64,000 nt of DNA from a bacterium (GTDB lineage Bacteria; CLD3; SB21), in NCBI GenBank assembly GCA_013360215.1, contig JABWCP010000009.1, forward strand, positions 1 through 64,000. Direction: 5' to 3'. The notes beneath the pieces were generated by a model. That model worked only from the letters and a program-made list of their open reading frames with translations, had not been told where the DNA came from and made no database searches. The position numbers and the translations under genes were made by a program. Position 1 is the first letter of the stretch; each line of letters starts with the position of its first letter. Of the stretch, positions 37,623-45,263 are shown in pieces.

Positions 37623-38918
37623 ATGCAACCGCTCACGCTTCTTATATATTACAAAGGTGTCAATACGTACGCGCTGAATACTCTCATCGGAGCCGTACAG
37701 CATGGCATTAAAGATCCGCGTCTGCATATCGCATTAGCTTTTCGACGCGACGAACTTTATCTCAAAGCCTTATCGGCACATAATCAAGGTCACCGCGTCG
37801 TCGTAGGTTGGTCTTTTTATTCTACGCATAGTACCGGCGTACAAGAAGACCTCCATTGGTTTCGAGAACAGCCGCATACATCCGACATAACACACCTCGC
37901 GGGAGGCGTGCATGCCAGTTCCGAACCGCACGCCACGCTCCGTATGGGATTTGATTGGGTCGCGATGGGCGAGGGTGAAATTATCATCGTCGAATTGCTG
38001 CGGCGTTTATTAAATGGGGATGATGTCTACACCACACCCGGATTGGCTTTTATCCACGGAGAAACATGGAAACGTAATCCGCCGCCGCCGTTGATACAAC
38101 TCGATGATTTCCCGCCGTTTGCAGACCGATGGGTACGTGTCAATCCTATTGAGATAACACGCGGTTGCATTTATGCTTGTAGTTTTTGTCAGACCCCTTT
38201 TATGATGAAAGCGCGCTTTCGTCATCGTTCCGTCGCTTCGGTAATGCGTTATGTTCAGGTTATGAAAGAAAACGGCGCGTGGGACATTCGGTTTATTACA
38301 CCGACATCCTTGTCCTACGGTTCCGATGACGCATCGGTCAAACCAGAGGCTATCGAGGCGTTGCTGAAAGGCGTGCGACAGGTTCTGGGTGATCGCGGGC
38401 GTATTTATTTTGGAACGTTTCCTTCGGAGGTGCGGCCGGAACACGTGACACCGGATATTCTCCGGGTGTTAAAAAAATATGTACACAATGATAATCTGCT
38501 CATGGGCGCTCAATCCGGTTCACAAAATATGCTCGACCGCATGCATCGCGGGCACGACGTCGCCTGCATCGAACAGGCGGTACGTTATTCCGTCGAAGCC
38601 GGTTTTTTACCCAATGTGGATTTTATTTTCGGATTCCCTGACGAAACAGAAGAGGATATCACGGCTTCGCTGCAATTGGCGGAACGATTAACCGATATGG
38701 GTGCTCGAATTCACGGGCATACGTTTATGCCGCTGCCCGGCACACCGCTTCGATCATCCCCGCCAGGCCATCTTTCGGAACGCATAATCGAAAAATTACA
38801 TAAATTCGTTTCAGCCGGAAAAATGTACGGCCAGTGGATTGCGCAACGTAACATGGCGTCAGAATTGTCTAAAAAAAGCTCCAGAAAAGAAACCGTCCGT
38901 GCAACCTGCAGTTCCTAA
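37623..38918 (+). CDS. B12-binding/radical SAM protein, TIGR04013-like
   Basis: 431 residues. Residues 1-140 resemble a cobalamin-binding Rossmann domain (VVVGWSFYSTHS, AGGVHASSEPHATLRMGFDWVAMGEGE). The radical SAM core has RGCIYACSFC (Cys182, Cys186, Cys189) binding the 4Fe-4S cluster, followed by FITPTSL and MGAQSGSQNMLDRMHRGH. This order matches the MJ1487/TIGR04013 group, whose reaction is unknown. It is divergent from the propeller kinase, with 132 bases between starts, and the hairpin at its 3' end may be its terminator. Confidence 0.85.
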   Translation: MQPLTLLIYYKGVNTYALNTLIGAVQHGIKDPRLHIALAFRRDELYLKALSAHNQGHRVVVGWSFYSTHSTGVQEDLHWFREQPHTSDITHLAGGVHASSEPHATLRMGFDWVAMGEGEIIIVELLRRLLNGDDVYTTPGLAFIHGETWKRNPPPPLIQLDDFPPFADRWVRVNPIEITRGCIYACSFCQTPFMMKARFRHRSVASVMRYVQVMKENGAWDIRFITPTSLSYGSDDASVKPEAIEALLKGVRQVLGDRGRIYFGTFPSEVRPEHVTPDILRVLKKYVHNDNLLMGAQSGSQNMLDRMHRGHDVACIEQAVRYSVEAGFLPNVDFIFGFPDETEEDITASLQLAERLTDMGARIHGHTFMPLPGTPLRSSPPGHLSERIIEKLHKFVSAGKMYGQWIAQRNMASELSKKSSRKETVRATCSS

Positions 38919-38935
38919 TTGCGTATTAGGAACTG
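38909..38935 (+). terminator. Hairpin at the end of the radical SAM gene
   Basis: An 11-bp perfect stem (CAGTTCCTAAT / ATTAGGAACTG) with a 5-base loop. It includes the stop codon at 38916-38918. No strong T-run follows, so termination may be weak, or the stem may protect the mRNA end. Confidence 0.5.
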
Positions 38936-38986
38936 ATTACACCTATTATACCTTTATACCCTACCACTTAACTTCAGGAGCCTCCT

Positions 38987-39718
38987 ATGCGTAGTCTCTT
39001 AATGATTGCTTTTTTATCTGTCGCATCGTATGCCCAAGCACAAAATTGGCAATGGCCGGACTCATCAAAAAACCTGCAGGTTCTTCCGCCAAATACACGT
39101 GGCGCCGAATTAAGAAAAACTATGTCTGAATTTATCAATGGGCTTGGTGTTCGTTGCGTGTATTGCCATGTCGGTGAAGATAACAAATCGCTCTCGACAT
39201 TTGATTTTGTCTCCGATGCCAAAGAAACTAAAAATACGGCTCGGAAAATGATGACGATGGTCAAAGTCATCAACGAAACGTATATCGCCCATGCGAATGA
39301 AAACAAGTCCAAACCGCTCGATGTCACGTGCGTCACATGCCATCGCGGCGCACCGCTGCCGGAACGCATTGAAGATATACTCGCTTCGACGTATGCGACA
39401 TCAGGCATTGATTCGGTCAAAAACCAATACCGCTCACTGCGCGGCGCATATTATGGAAGTTTTACGTATGATTTCAGAGAAGGTGTATTGCTGCGCACGG
39501 CATCACGCATCAAAAAAGCAACCGACCCTTCCGATGCCATCGCTTTGGTGGAACTCAATAATGAGCATTTTCCCAACTCTGTACGAACGCTTATAACGCT
39601 CGCCACACTTCATCAAGAAGCCAAACACATTGATGTGGCAAAATCCTACGCTAAAAAAGTTTTGGAAATTGAACCCGGAAACGAAGCCGCTAAAAAATTA
39701 ATAGAGAGCCTGAAGTGA
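38987..39718 (+). CDS. c-type cytochrome, reaction-centre-cytochrome-like, with C-terminal TPR
   Basis: 243 residues, exported (signal cut near AQAQ). It has two haem sites, C57VYC60H61 and C115VTC118H119. They are set in the pattern CVYCHVGED...ARKMMTMVKVINETY...VTCVTCHRGAPLPE, which belongs to proteins grouped with the reaction-centre cytochrome c subunit but is widespread in non-phototrophs. From about residue 150 a helical region ends in a TPR-like repeat (HIDVAKSYAKKVLEIEPGNEAAKKL). AGGAG precedes the ATG. Likely a periplasmic electron carrier; its partner is not encoded nearby. Confidence 0.82.
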   Translation: MRSLLMIAFLSVASYAQAQNWQWPDSSKNLQVLPPNTRGAELRKTMSEFINGLGVRCVYCHVGEDNKSLSTFDFVSDAKETKNTARKMMTMVKVINETYIAHANENKSKPLDVTCVTCHRGAPLPERIEDILASTYATSGIDSVKNQYRSLRGAYYGSFTYDFREGVLLRTASRIKKATDPSDAIALVELNNEHFPNSVRTLITLATLHQEAKHIDVAKSYAKKVLEIEPGNEAAKKLIESLK

Positions 39719-39753
39719 TAACAAATACGACGCCTAAAAAATTTGCATAAAAA

Positions 39754-39877
39754 AAGAAGCTGTATCTGGCATTCGACTCAGTCGTGTCTGTTGATACGCG
39801 TTTCCGTTATTGTAGCTATAACAGAATGTATTCAACGGCACGAAATGATCTCAAACAACGGCCGGATACAGCTTCTT
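39754..39877. repeat. 124-base nested inverted-repeat element
   Basis: The outer 17-base arms (39754-39770 and 39861-39877, AAGAAGCTGTATCTGGC against its complement with one T-G pair) enclose 90 bases. The interior holds a second imperfect stem near 39789-39837 (GTTGATAC / GTATTCAAC around GTTAT-N7-ATAAC) and the near-palindrome CGACTCAGTCG at 39774-39784. It fills most of the gap between the convergent cytochrome and cNMP genes. On the minus strand the outer stem is followed by a T-run, so it can act as a terminator. A small mobile element or structured RNA is also possible. Confidence 0.6.
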
Positions 39878-39896
39878 AATTTTTACGCCTTATGAA

Positions 39897-41000
39897 CTAA
39901 GGCAGCATTTTTTCAATGGTATTGGCGATATGCGAAACGTCTTGCGCATCCACCACGGCCGAATTAGACACGCTTTTTAATTGGTTCACAACAGCTGAGT
40001 CTGTACTCGAATCCGTAATGAAGATAAACGGAATATCCAAATAATTAGCCGTCTCGCGGATCTGCATACAAAAATCATATCCTGAGATTTCATCATACTT
40101 AAAATCTGAAATAATCACATTAGGTTTGACGGTTCGCAACGCACCGATCCCGTCGGTGATGCCGTCCGCTGTTTTGACCGTGTGACCAAGACTGCTTAGA
40201 TTTTTTTCAAGAACTTTGCGAACCACCATACTGTGATTGATCACGAGTATTGAACCGGTTTTTTTGCTTTCTTGTTTGGGCGCTTCCGTTGAACCGCCGG
40301 AGCTCAGTCCGTCCAACGCAATCAAACGCGGCTTGACGACGAATGTACCGTCTTCCCAACCCATCAGCGTATCCATCGCTTCGTCTTCACCCAGTGTGCC
40401 AAACTTAATCGTTTGCAAAACACCTTTTTCAAATTCGATCACGGCCGTTTGACCCGCATTGGATACTTCGAGTGCACCGGTAAGCGAATTGGCTTCGCAA
40501 AAAGCCAGGACTTCGGTGATATGTTTATCACGCAGGCTGCCGGATGGCCCCGCGGGTGCTTGCGATTTAAGTTCTTTGGCTTTTTCGGAAACCACGGCGT
40601 TCGTCTCGCGGAGACGCTGGCTCATGATTTTGCTCATGGCAATGGAGATCGAAGGATACTTTTCTAAAATGATATCAAAGTCATCCTTGTCCAAAATAAA
40701 TGTTTCCGTATCATCAGCCGCCGATACGGTAGCCGAACGCGGTTCACCGGTGAGCAATGCCATTTCACCAAAATAATTGCCTTGCCCGATCTGTGCTAAA
40801 ACTTCGCCGTTCGCTGCGCTGACAGCGACTTTACCGCTCAAAACGATCCACATTTTATCACCGGGATCACCGATTTTACAAATGGGAGTACCGTTTTTGT
40901 ATTGTTTGAACTTGAGCTTTTCAGTTATAAAATCAATGCTATCGCGACCTAGCGAGCGAAAGAAAGGTACTTGTTTGAGAATCTCGCCTATTTGTATCAT
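39897..41000 (-). CDS. cNMP-binding / DUF4388-like / degenerate receiver protein
   Basis: 367 residues. Residues 1-125 form a cyclic-nucleotide-binding domain (GDKMWIVLSGKVAVS, GNYFGEMALLTGEPRSATV). Residues about 155-230 resemble DUF4388 (LAFCEANSLTGALEVSN, GVLQTIKFG.L.GEDA-type). Residues 248-367 are a receiver fold. In the receiver the phosphoryl Asp (IISDF) and the switch Thr (FITDSS) remain, but the acidic pair is NH (VINHS) and the conserved Lys is absent, so normal phosphorylation is doubtful. No DNA-binding domain is present. GGAG lies 9 bases before the ATG. Confidence 0.78.
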   Translation of the reverse strand: MIQIGEILKQVPFFRSLGRDSIDFITEKLKFKQYKNGTPICKIGDPGDKMWIVLSGKVAVSAANGEVLAQIGQGNYFGEMALLTGEPRSATVSAADDTETFILDKDDFDIILEKYPSISIAMSKIMSQRLRETNAVVSEKAKELKSQAPAGPSGSLRDKHITEVLAFCEANSLTGALEVSNAGQTAVIEFEKGVLQTIKFGTLGEDEAMDTLMGWEDGTFVVKPRLIALDGLSSGGSTEAPKQESKKTGSILVINHSMVVRKVLEKNLSSLGHTVKTADGITDGIGALRTVKPNVIISDFKYDEISGYDFCMQIRETANYLDIPFIFITDSSTDSAVVNQLKSVSNSAVVDAQDVSHIANTIEKMLP

Positions 41001-41064
41001 TCCATAAACTCCGAAGAAGAATCACAAAAAAAATTCTGATAAACGCGTGAAAGTAACATTTTTG

Positions 41065-41262
41065 CTATTGTATAGCAAGATTTTTTAAAATCAGCCAAAG
41101 CGAAAGTATAATAAGTACTACCCATAGCCATCGAAAAATCGAGGGTTTGCGGGTATCATTACGTCGAAACCGGATGGATTTACGAGACGTCGGTTCCGCT
41201 TCCGGTTTATACCGGCGCGGGGTGTATGAAAAATGACGATGCTTGGGTAATCGCGGTAACAC
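41065..41262 (-). CDS. Possible small tail-anchored membrane protein
   Basis: From the GTG at 41262 the frame gives 65 residues: a basic, Arg/Lys/Pro-rich front and a C-terminal hydrophobic helix (about 43-60, FRWLWVVLIILSLWLIL), then KNLAIQ. It begins 3 bases after the epimerase stop, with AAGGT upstream. The same frame is open further up, but that part only shadows the epimerase gene. Amino-acid makeup and position support a real small gene; no family is recognised. Confidence 0.35.
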   Translation of the reverse strand: MLPRLPKHRHFSYTPRRYKPEAEPTSRKSIRFRRNDTRKPSIFRWLWVVLIILSLWLILKNLAIQ

Positions 41263-41264
41263 GG

Positions 41265-42296
41265 TTAATGAATACCTTGTTCTGTGACGCCGATCCCATC
41301 GCTTTCCGGTAAAATAAGTTGACCCTGATGATTGATCGTTACACCACGAAAAGGATCGTCGCGAATCAAAAGATGGCCGTCCAGATCGGCTTCGTCCGTC
41401 AGCGGCGTCAGATGCGCCGCGGCCGTCATGGCTAGCGAAGTGCTGACCATACAGCCGATCATTATTTTCATATCCAAAGCGCGCGCCGTTTGTATCATAC
41501 GTAAAGCTTCCCACATTCCGCCGCACTTGTCCAATTTGAGATTGATCCCGTGAAATGCGTGATGCAATCCCGGAATATCCCGCGACGTCATGACGTTTTC
41601 ATCAGCAATCAGAGGTAATGGTGAACGCGCTTTGAGCCATACCATATCCTCTAACGATTCTTTCGGCAGAGGTTGCTCGATGTACTCTACGTTTTGGGTG
41701 GCAAGCCAGGTTATTTTTTTGATGGCTTCGTCACGTTGCCAGCCTTCGTTGGCATCTACACGAATGGTTTTATCGGTACAGCGTCGAATGGTCTGCATGA
41801 TGGTATAATCTTCATCGCCGTTCCCCAGTTTTATTTTCAAAACAGGGTACGCCTCCGCTTCTTTGACTTTTTCGGTCAACACATCGGGTTCATCCATACC
41901 GATGGTAAATGATGTGCGGCACGTCTTATGAGGATTTAATCCCCAAAGCCGGTACAGCGGCATTTGACAGGATCGTGCCAGCCAATCGTAGGCCGCCATG
42001 ATCACACACGAGCGGGCTGACGGCTGATGCGGATATTTTTGAAGTAGCACCTCGTGCAAAGTCTGAATATCCGCGGGCGAGGATATGTCGCCGATCCATC
42101 GTGCGGTGTCCGATAACATCGTCTGAACGGATTCCGGCGGTTCACCATAGTAACGCGATGGCGAAGATTCGCCACGTCCTACGATACCGTCATGCATCAG
42201 CGTCGCCGTAAAAACAATTTTTTCCGAATACTGCGAACCCGAAATAATAAACGGATGCCGCAAATGCAACGTACGTGACTCAAACTGAAGTTGCAT
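41265..42296 (-). CDS. Dipeptide (L-Ala-D/L-Glu type) epimerase, enolase superfamily
   Basis: A 343-residue enzyme of the muconate-lactonizing subgroup. The catalytic LKIKLG gives Lys154 and Lys156, metal ligands are Asp181 (RVDANEG), Glu207 (EQPL) and Asp232 (ADEN), and NLKLDKCGG carries the second base. ADLDG near the end matches the dipeptide-binding loop of Ala-Glu epimerases, which recycle murein peptides. A cell-wall amidase gene lies upstream on the same strand, which fits murein recycling. Specificity cannot be fixed from sequence alone. Confidence 0.85.
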   Translation of the reverse strand: MQLQFESRTLHLRHPFIISGSQYSEKIVFTATLMHDGIVGRGESSPSRYYGEPPESVQTMLSDTARWIGDISSPADIQTLHEVLLQKYPHQPSARSCVIMAAYDWLARSCQMPLYRLWGLNPHKTCRTSFTIGMDEPDVLTEKVKEAEAYPVLKIKLGNGDEDYTIMQTIRRCTDKTIRVDANEGWQRDEAIKKITWLATQNVEYIEQPLPKESLEDMVWLKARSPLPLIADENVMTSRDIPGLHHAFHGINLKLDKCGGMWEALRMIQTARALDMKIMIGCMVSTSLAMTAAAHLTPLTDEADLDGHLLIRDDPFRGVTINHQGQLILPESDGIGVTEQGIH

Positions 42297-42301
42297 GCAA
42301 T

Positions 42302-42967
42302 CTAACTCGCTAACATCACGATAAACGCGTTGAGCATCTCAAGTAAATATGCAAAAAAAGGACCGATCGCCGCATTGATCACGCCAAGGCTCATCATCAC
42401 GACGAGAATAAATAATCCGATAAAACCCAAACTGCGATACTGCTCACCAAGATGGGGCGGCAACAAACTTGCAACAACGTGCGAACCATCCAACGGCGGA
42501 ATCGGAACCAAATTAAACAAAGCAAGCAACAAATTGATTTGAATGCTGTATTTAAGAATTGTCAGCGCGAATTCACCGAATTGCAAACTCGACGCGGAAT
42601 CCGGTGATGCGGCCTTCCATACTAAGGACAACAAAACGATGAAAAGTGCCGATATGAATGCGATGATAAAATTAGATGCGGGTCCGGCCATCGAAACTAA
42701 AATATCGTCTCTGCGAAAGTGACGAAAATTGTTAGAATTTACGGGCACGGGTTTGGCCCAACCAAACATCAACCCTGCACTGCTCAATGCCAGTACCAGA
42801 GGTACGATGATCGTTCCCCATAAATCAACATGGCTGATCGGATTGAGTGTAATACGCCCTTCGCGATAGGCCGTATCGTCTCCGCACCATTTGGCTACAA
42901 GACCGTGCGCACATTCATGTACGACGACGGCTAAAATCAAAACCGGCAGATAAATGAGTTGTTCCAA
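42302..42967 (-). CDS. Site-2 protease-family (M50) membrane peptidase
   Basis: 221 residues with about five membrane segments. The zinc site is HECAHG near residue 18 and the third ligand lies in NLVPIPPLDGSHV near residue 160. ISHVDLWGTIIVPLVL and FGWAKPVPVN are typical of the short, PDZ-less S2P-like group (Rv0359/YwhC type). These cleave membrane-bound substrates inside the bilayer. It is 5 bases upstream of the epimerase gene and 30 downstream of rsmI. Confidence 0.88.
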   Translation of the reverse strand: MEQLIYLPVLILAVVVHECAHGLVAKWCGDDTAYREGRITLNPISHVDLWGTIIVPLVLALSSAGLMFGWAKPVPVNSNNFRHFRRDDILVSMAGPASNFIIAFISALFIVLLSLVWKAASPDSASSLQFGEFALTILKYSIQINLLLALFNLVPIPPLDGSHVVASLLPPHLGEQYRSLGFIGLFILVVMMSLGVINAAIGPFFAYLLEMLNAFIVMLAS

Positions 42968-42997
42968 TGACGTAACCTTTCTGTATTTATTTACAAC

Positions 42998-43714
42998 TTA
43001 ATTTTCTTCGTTTTCTTCTTCCGACATCAACGCTTTTTCGGCGTATTTCTTCCCCGCAATCAGGATGACAAATTCACCGCGCGGTGCATGTTTTTCAAAA
43101 TGCGCGATTAATTCCGACGGCGTACCGGAAACCGTTTCTTCGAATTTTTTGGTTATCTCGCGCGCTACGACCATAGGGCGTTCGCCGAGATATTCGCGCG
43201 CTTCCGACAGCGTTTTCATCACACGAAATGGCGATTCATACAAAACGATCGTACGGTCTTCTTCCGCGAACATTTTCCATCGTGTTTGGCGGCCTTTTTT
43301 ATGCGGTAAAAAACCTTCGAATACAAATCGATCCGTGGGTAAACCGCTCACCGATATAGCCGCCAAAGCGGCACTGGGCCCGGGCACGGCGGAAACCGGT
43401 AAACCCGCTTCCCGCACGGCGCGTACCAGCTTGAATGCCGGATCTGAAATCGTCGGTGTACCTGCATCGGAAACCACGGCCACGGATTTTCCGGACATCA
43501 GCAGTTGTAATATCTCCGGTATTCGGCGCAGTTCATTATGTTCAAAAAGACTGACCGTTCGTGCCGTGATACCGTAATGATCAAATAAAATTTTTGACTG
43601 ACGCGTGTCTTCGCAAGCGATCGTATCGGCTTCTTTGAGCACACGGATCGCTCGCAGTGTGATATCTTCCAGATTGCCGATCGGTGTCGCGACGATGTAT
43701 AATGTTCCGCTCAT
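42998..43714 (-). CDS. rsmI: 16S rRNA (cytidine1402-2'-O)-methyltransferase
   Basis: A 238-residue SAM-dependent enzyme of the tetrapyrrole-methylase fold, which modifies C1402 in the ribosomal P site. The start TLYIVATPIGNLEDIT, the CEDTRQS motif, SDAGTPTISDPAFKLVR and PGPSA are all present in order, followed by LPTDRFVFEGFLP. The length is slightly short of the usual 270-290; the C-terminal helical extension is reduced to an acidic tail. The ATG overlaps the rnpA stop by ATGA. Confidence 0.93.
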   Translation of the reverse strand: MSGTLYIVATPIGNLEDITLRAIRVLKEADTIACEDTRQSKILFDHYGITARTVSLFEHNELRRIPEILQLLMSGKSVAVVSDAGTPTISDPAFKLVRAVREAGLPVSAVPGPSAALAAISVSGLPTDRFVFEGFLPHKKGRQTRWKMFAEEDRTIVLYESPFRVMKTLSEAREYLGERPMVVAREITKKFEETVSGTPSELIAHFEKHAPRGEFVILIAGKKYAEKALMSEEENEEN

Positions 43715-44121
43715 AATCTAAATCCTTCCGCGGCACGCAAAACATCCGCTTCCAACTCTTCAAACTTCGCATGGCGAATCGCCGGAAAAGCAATTAATAA
43801 AATATGCCATCCGCGAAAATGAAATTTGTTTTTCCTGAAAATTTCACGCAAACGACGTTTATACAGATTGCGTTGCACGGCATTGCCGATACGTTTGCCG
43901 CATACAAAAGCAGCCATCAAATCGGATGCCTTCGCGCCTTCTTGCGGTACGATGATCAGTTGCACAAATCGCCCGTTTCTCCGTCGGCCATTCTGAAACA
44001 TGCGTTCAAACGCATCTTTATGGCGAATGATCATACGCCGCGGCAATCGGCGGTTAATAAAAGCTTCGTCTATCGGATCATTCATAACGGTTACGGGCGG
44101 AAATGATGTAGAGGAAATCAC
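43711..44121 (-). CDS. rnpA: Ribonuclease P protein component
   Basis: 136 residues of the small basic protein that assists the RNase P RNA in trimming tRNA 5' ends. The RNR-like signature VQRNLYKRRLREIFR and the FVCGKRIGNA segment identify it. The start is uncertain: a GTG at 44121, an ATG at 44085, or an internal ATG nearer the conserved core, since relatives have 110-130 residues. It is not beside rpmH, yidD or yidC as in most bacteria, but in an operon with rsmI. Confidence 0.9.
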   Translation of the reverse strand: MISSTSFPPVTVMNDPIDEAFINRRLPRRMIIRHKDAFERMFQNGRRRNGRFVQLIIVPQEGAKASDLMAAFVCGKRIGNAVQRNLYKRRLREIFRKNKFHFRGWHILLIAFPAIRHAKFEELEADVLRAAEGFRL

Positions 44122-44157
44122 AACGCAAACCTTGTTTTTTCGTCACAAGGAATCTAT

Positions 44158-45249
44158 TCATCGTAATGGCAGCTGAACATAAAACGCGGCGCCGCTCGGA
44201 AAATTCTTAGGCGGACTTTCAACCCATATTTTTCCGCGATGCGCTTCGGCAACATGTTTACAAAATGTCAGGCCTAAGCCGGTACCGGCTTTGTTATGTT
44301 GATCTTTAGCCTGACCAAATTTTTCGAAAATGGTTTTTTTGTACGGTTCCGGAATATTCGTGCCTTGATTGACCACGCCAAAAACAACGTCACCGTTGTC
44401 GAGCTGTGTCGCGTCCAGTATGATCGTACTCTTGGATTCGGCAAATTTGATCGCATTGGCCAATAAATTGGTAACCACCCTACCGACTAATATTTTATCC
44501 ACTTCGCAAAATATCTCATCCCGATCGGATTGTACGCTCAATTGCAATCCTCCGCGCATCAAAAGCGGTTTGGCCCGTCCGGCGATGTCACGCAGCATAT
44601 CTAAAAGAGAAGTGTCTTCTTTGCGAATCTCCATCTTGTTGGCTTCCAATTTGCCGATATCCAGCAAATTATTGATCAGCAGCAGTGAATCTTCGATATC
44701 GGCAGACGCGATGCTGATAAAATCGAGTAACTTCTCTTCGTGAATATTATCGCGCAAAAACTCAAGTGACATTTTGATGGAACTCATCGGTGTACGCAGA
44801 TCGTGCACGATCATGCTTGTCATGTCTTCTTTGAGCCGTTCCAATTTGGCGATTTCGTCAAATAACGCTTTCGATTGCAATAATGCTTTCATACGCGCGG
44901 CGAGAATCACCGCATCAAACGGTTTGGTCAAAAAATCTTCCGCGCCGGCTTCGATACCTTTGACGTTATCTTCGACTTTATCCAAAGCGGTAATCATGAT
45001 CACCGGGATGTGGCGCGTCCTGTCGTTACTTTTGATTCGACGGCAAACTTCGAAGCCGTCCATTTCCGGCATCATCACATCCAGCAAAATCAGGTCCGGA
45101 TTTTCAGTGCGAATCAATTCCAGCGCATCTTTACCGTTGGTGGCGACGATGACATTGTGACCCATCGGTTCCAGAAAACTCTGCATCATCATGAGATTGA
45201 GTTCGCTGTCATCCACCGCGATAATAGTTTTCCCCGTCTGTTCAGGCAT
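44158..45249 (-). CDS. Receiver-histidine kinase hybrid
   Basis: 363 residues from the ATG at 45249 (MPEQTGKTIIAVDDSE); the open frame to 45309 is an overlap with the upstream gene. The receiver domain comes first: DD pair, LILLDVMMPEMDG phospho-acceptor and LTKPF lysine. A HisKA domain follows with MIVHDLRTPMSS, then an ATPase domain with NLLANAIKF, GTGLGLTFC. No membrane segment is present, so it is cytoplasmic. The receiver-then-kinase order is typical of phosphorelay proteins that take signals from another kinase. It is 14 bases from the amidase gene. Confidence 0.88.
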   Translation of the reverse strand: MPEQTGKTIIAVDDSELNLMMMQSFLEPMGHNVIVATNGKDALELIRTENPDLILLDVMMPEMDGFEVCRRIKSNDRTRHIPVIMITALDKVEDNVKGIEAGAEDFLTKPFDAVILAARMKALLQSKALFDEIAKLERLKEDMTSMIVHDLRTPMSSIKMSLEFLRDNIHEEKLLDFISIASADIEDSLLLINNLLDIGKLEANKMEIRKEDTSLLDMLRDIAGRAKPLLMRGGLQLSVQSDRDEIFCEVDKILVGRVVTNLLANAIKFAESKSTIILDATQLDNGDVVFGVVNQGTNIPEPYKKTIFEKFGQAKDQHNKAGTGLGLTFCKHVAEAHRGKIWVESPPKNFPSGAAFYVQLPLR

Positions 45250-45263
45250 AAAGCACCAAAGGT

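Noticed and set aside
41062-41078. 7-bp hairpin TTGCTAT-TGT-ATAGCAA followed by a T-run on the plus strand
   Set aside because: No plus-strand gene ends here. On the minus strand it overlaps the stop of the possible small gene without a T-run, so a terminator role is not supported.
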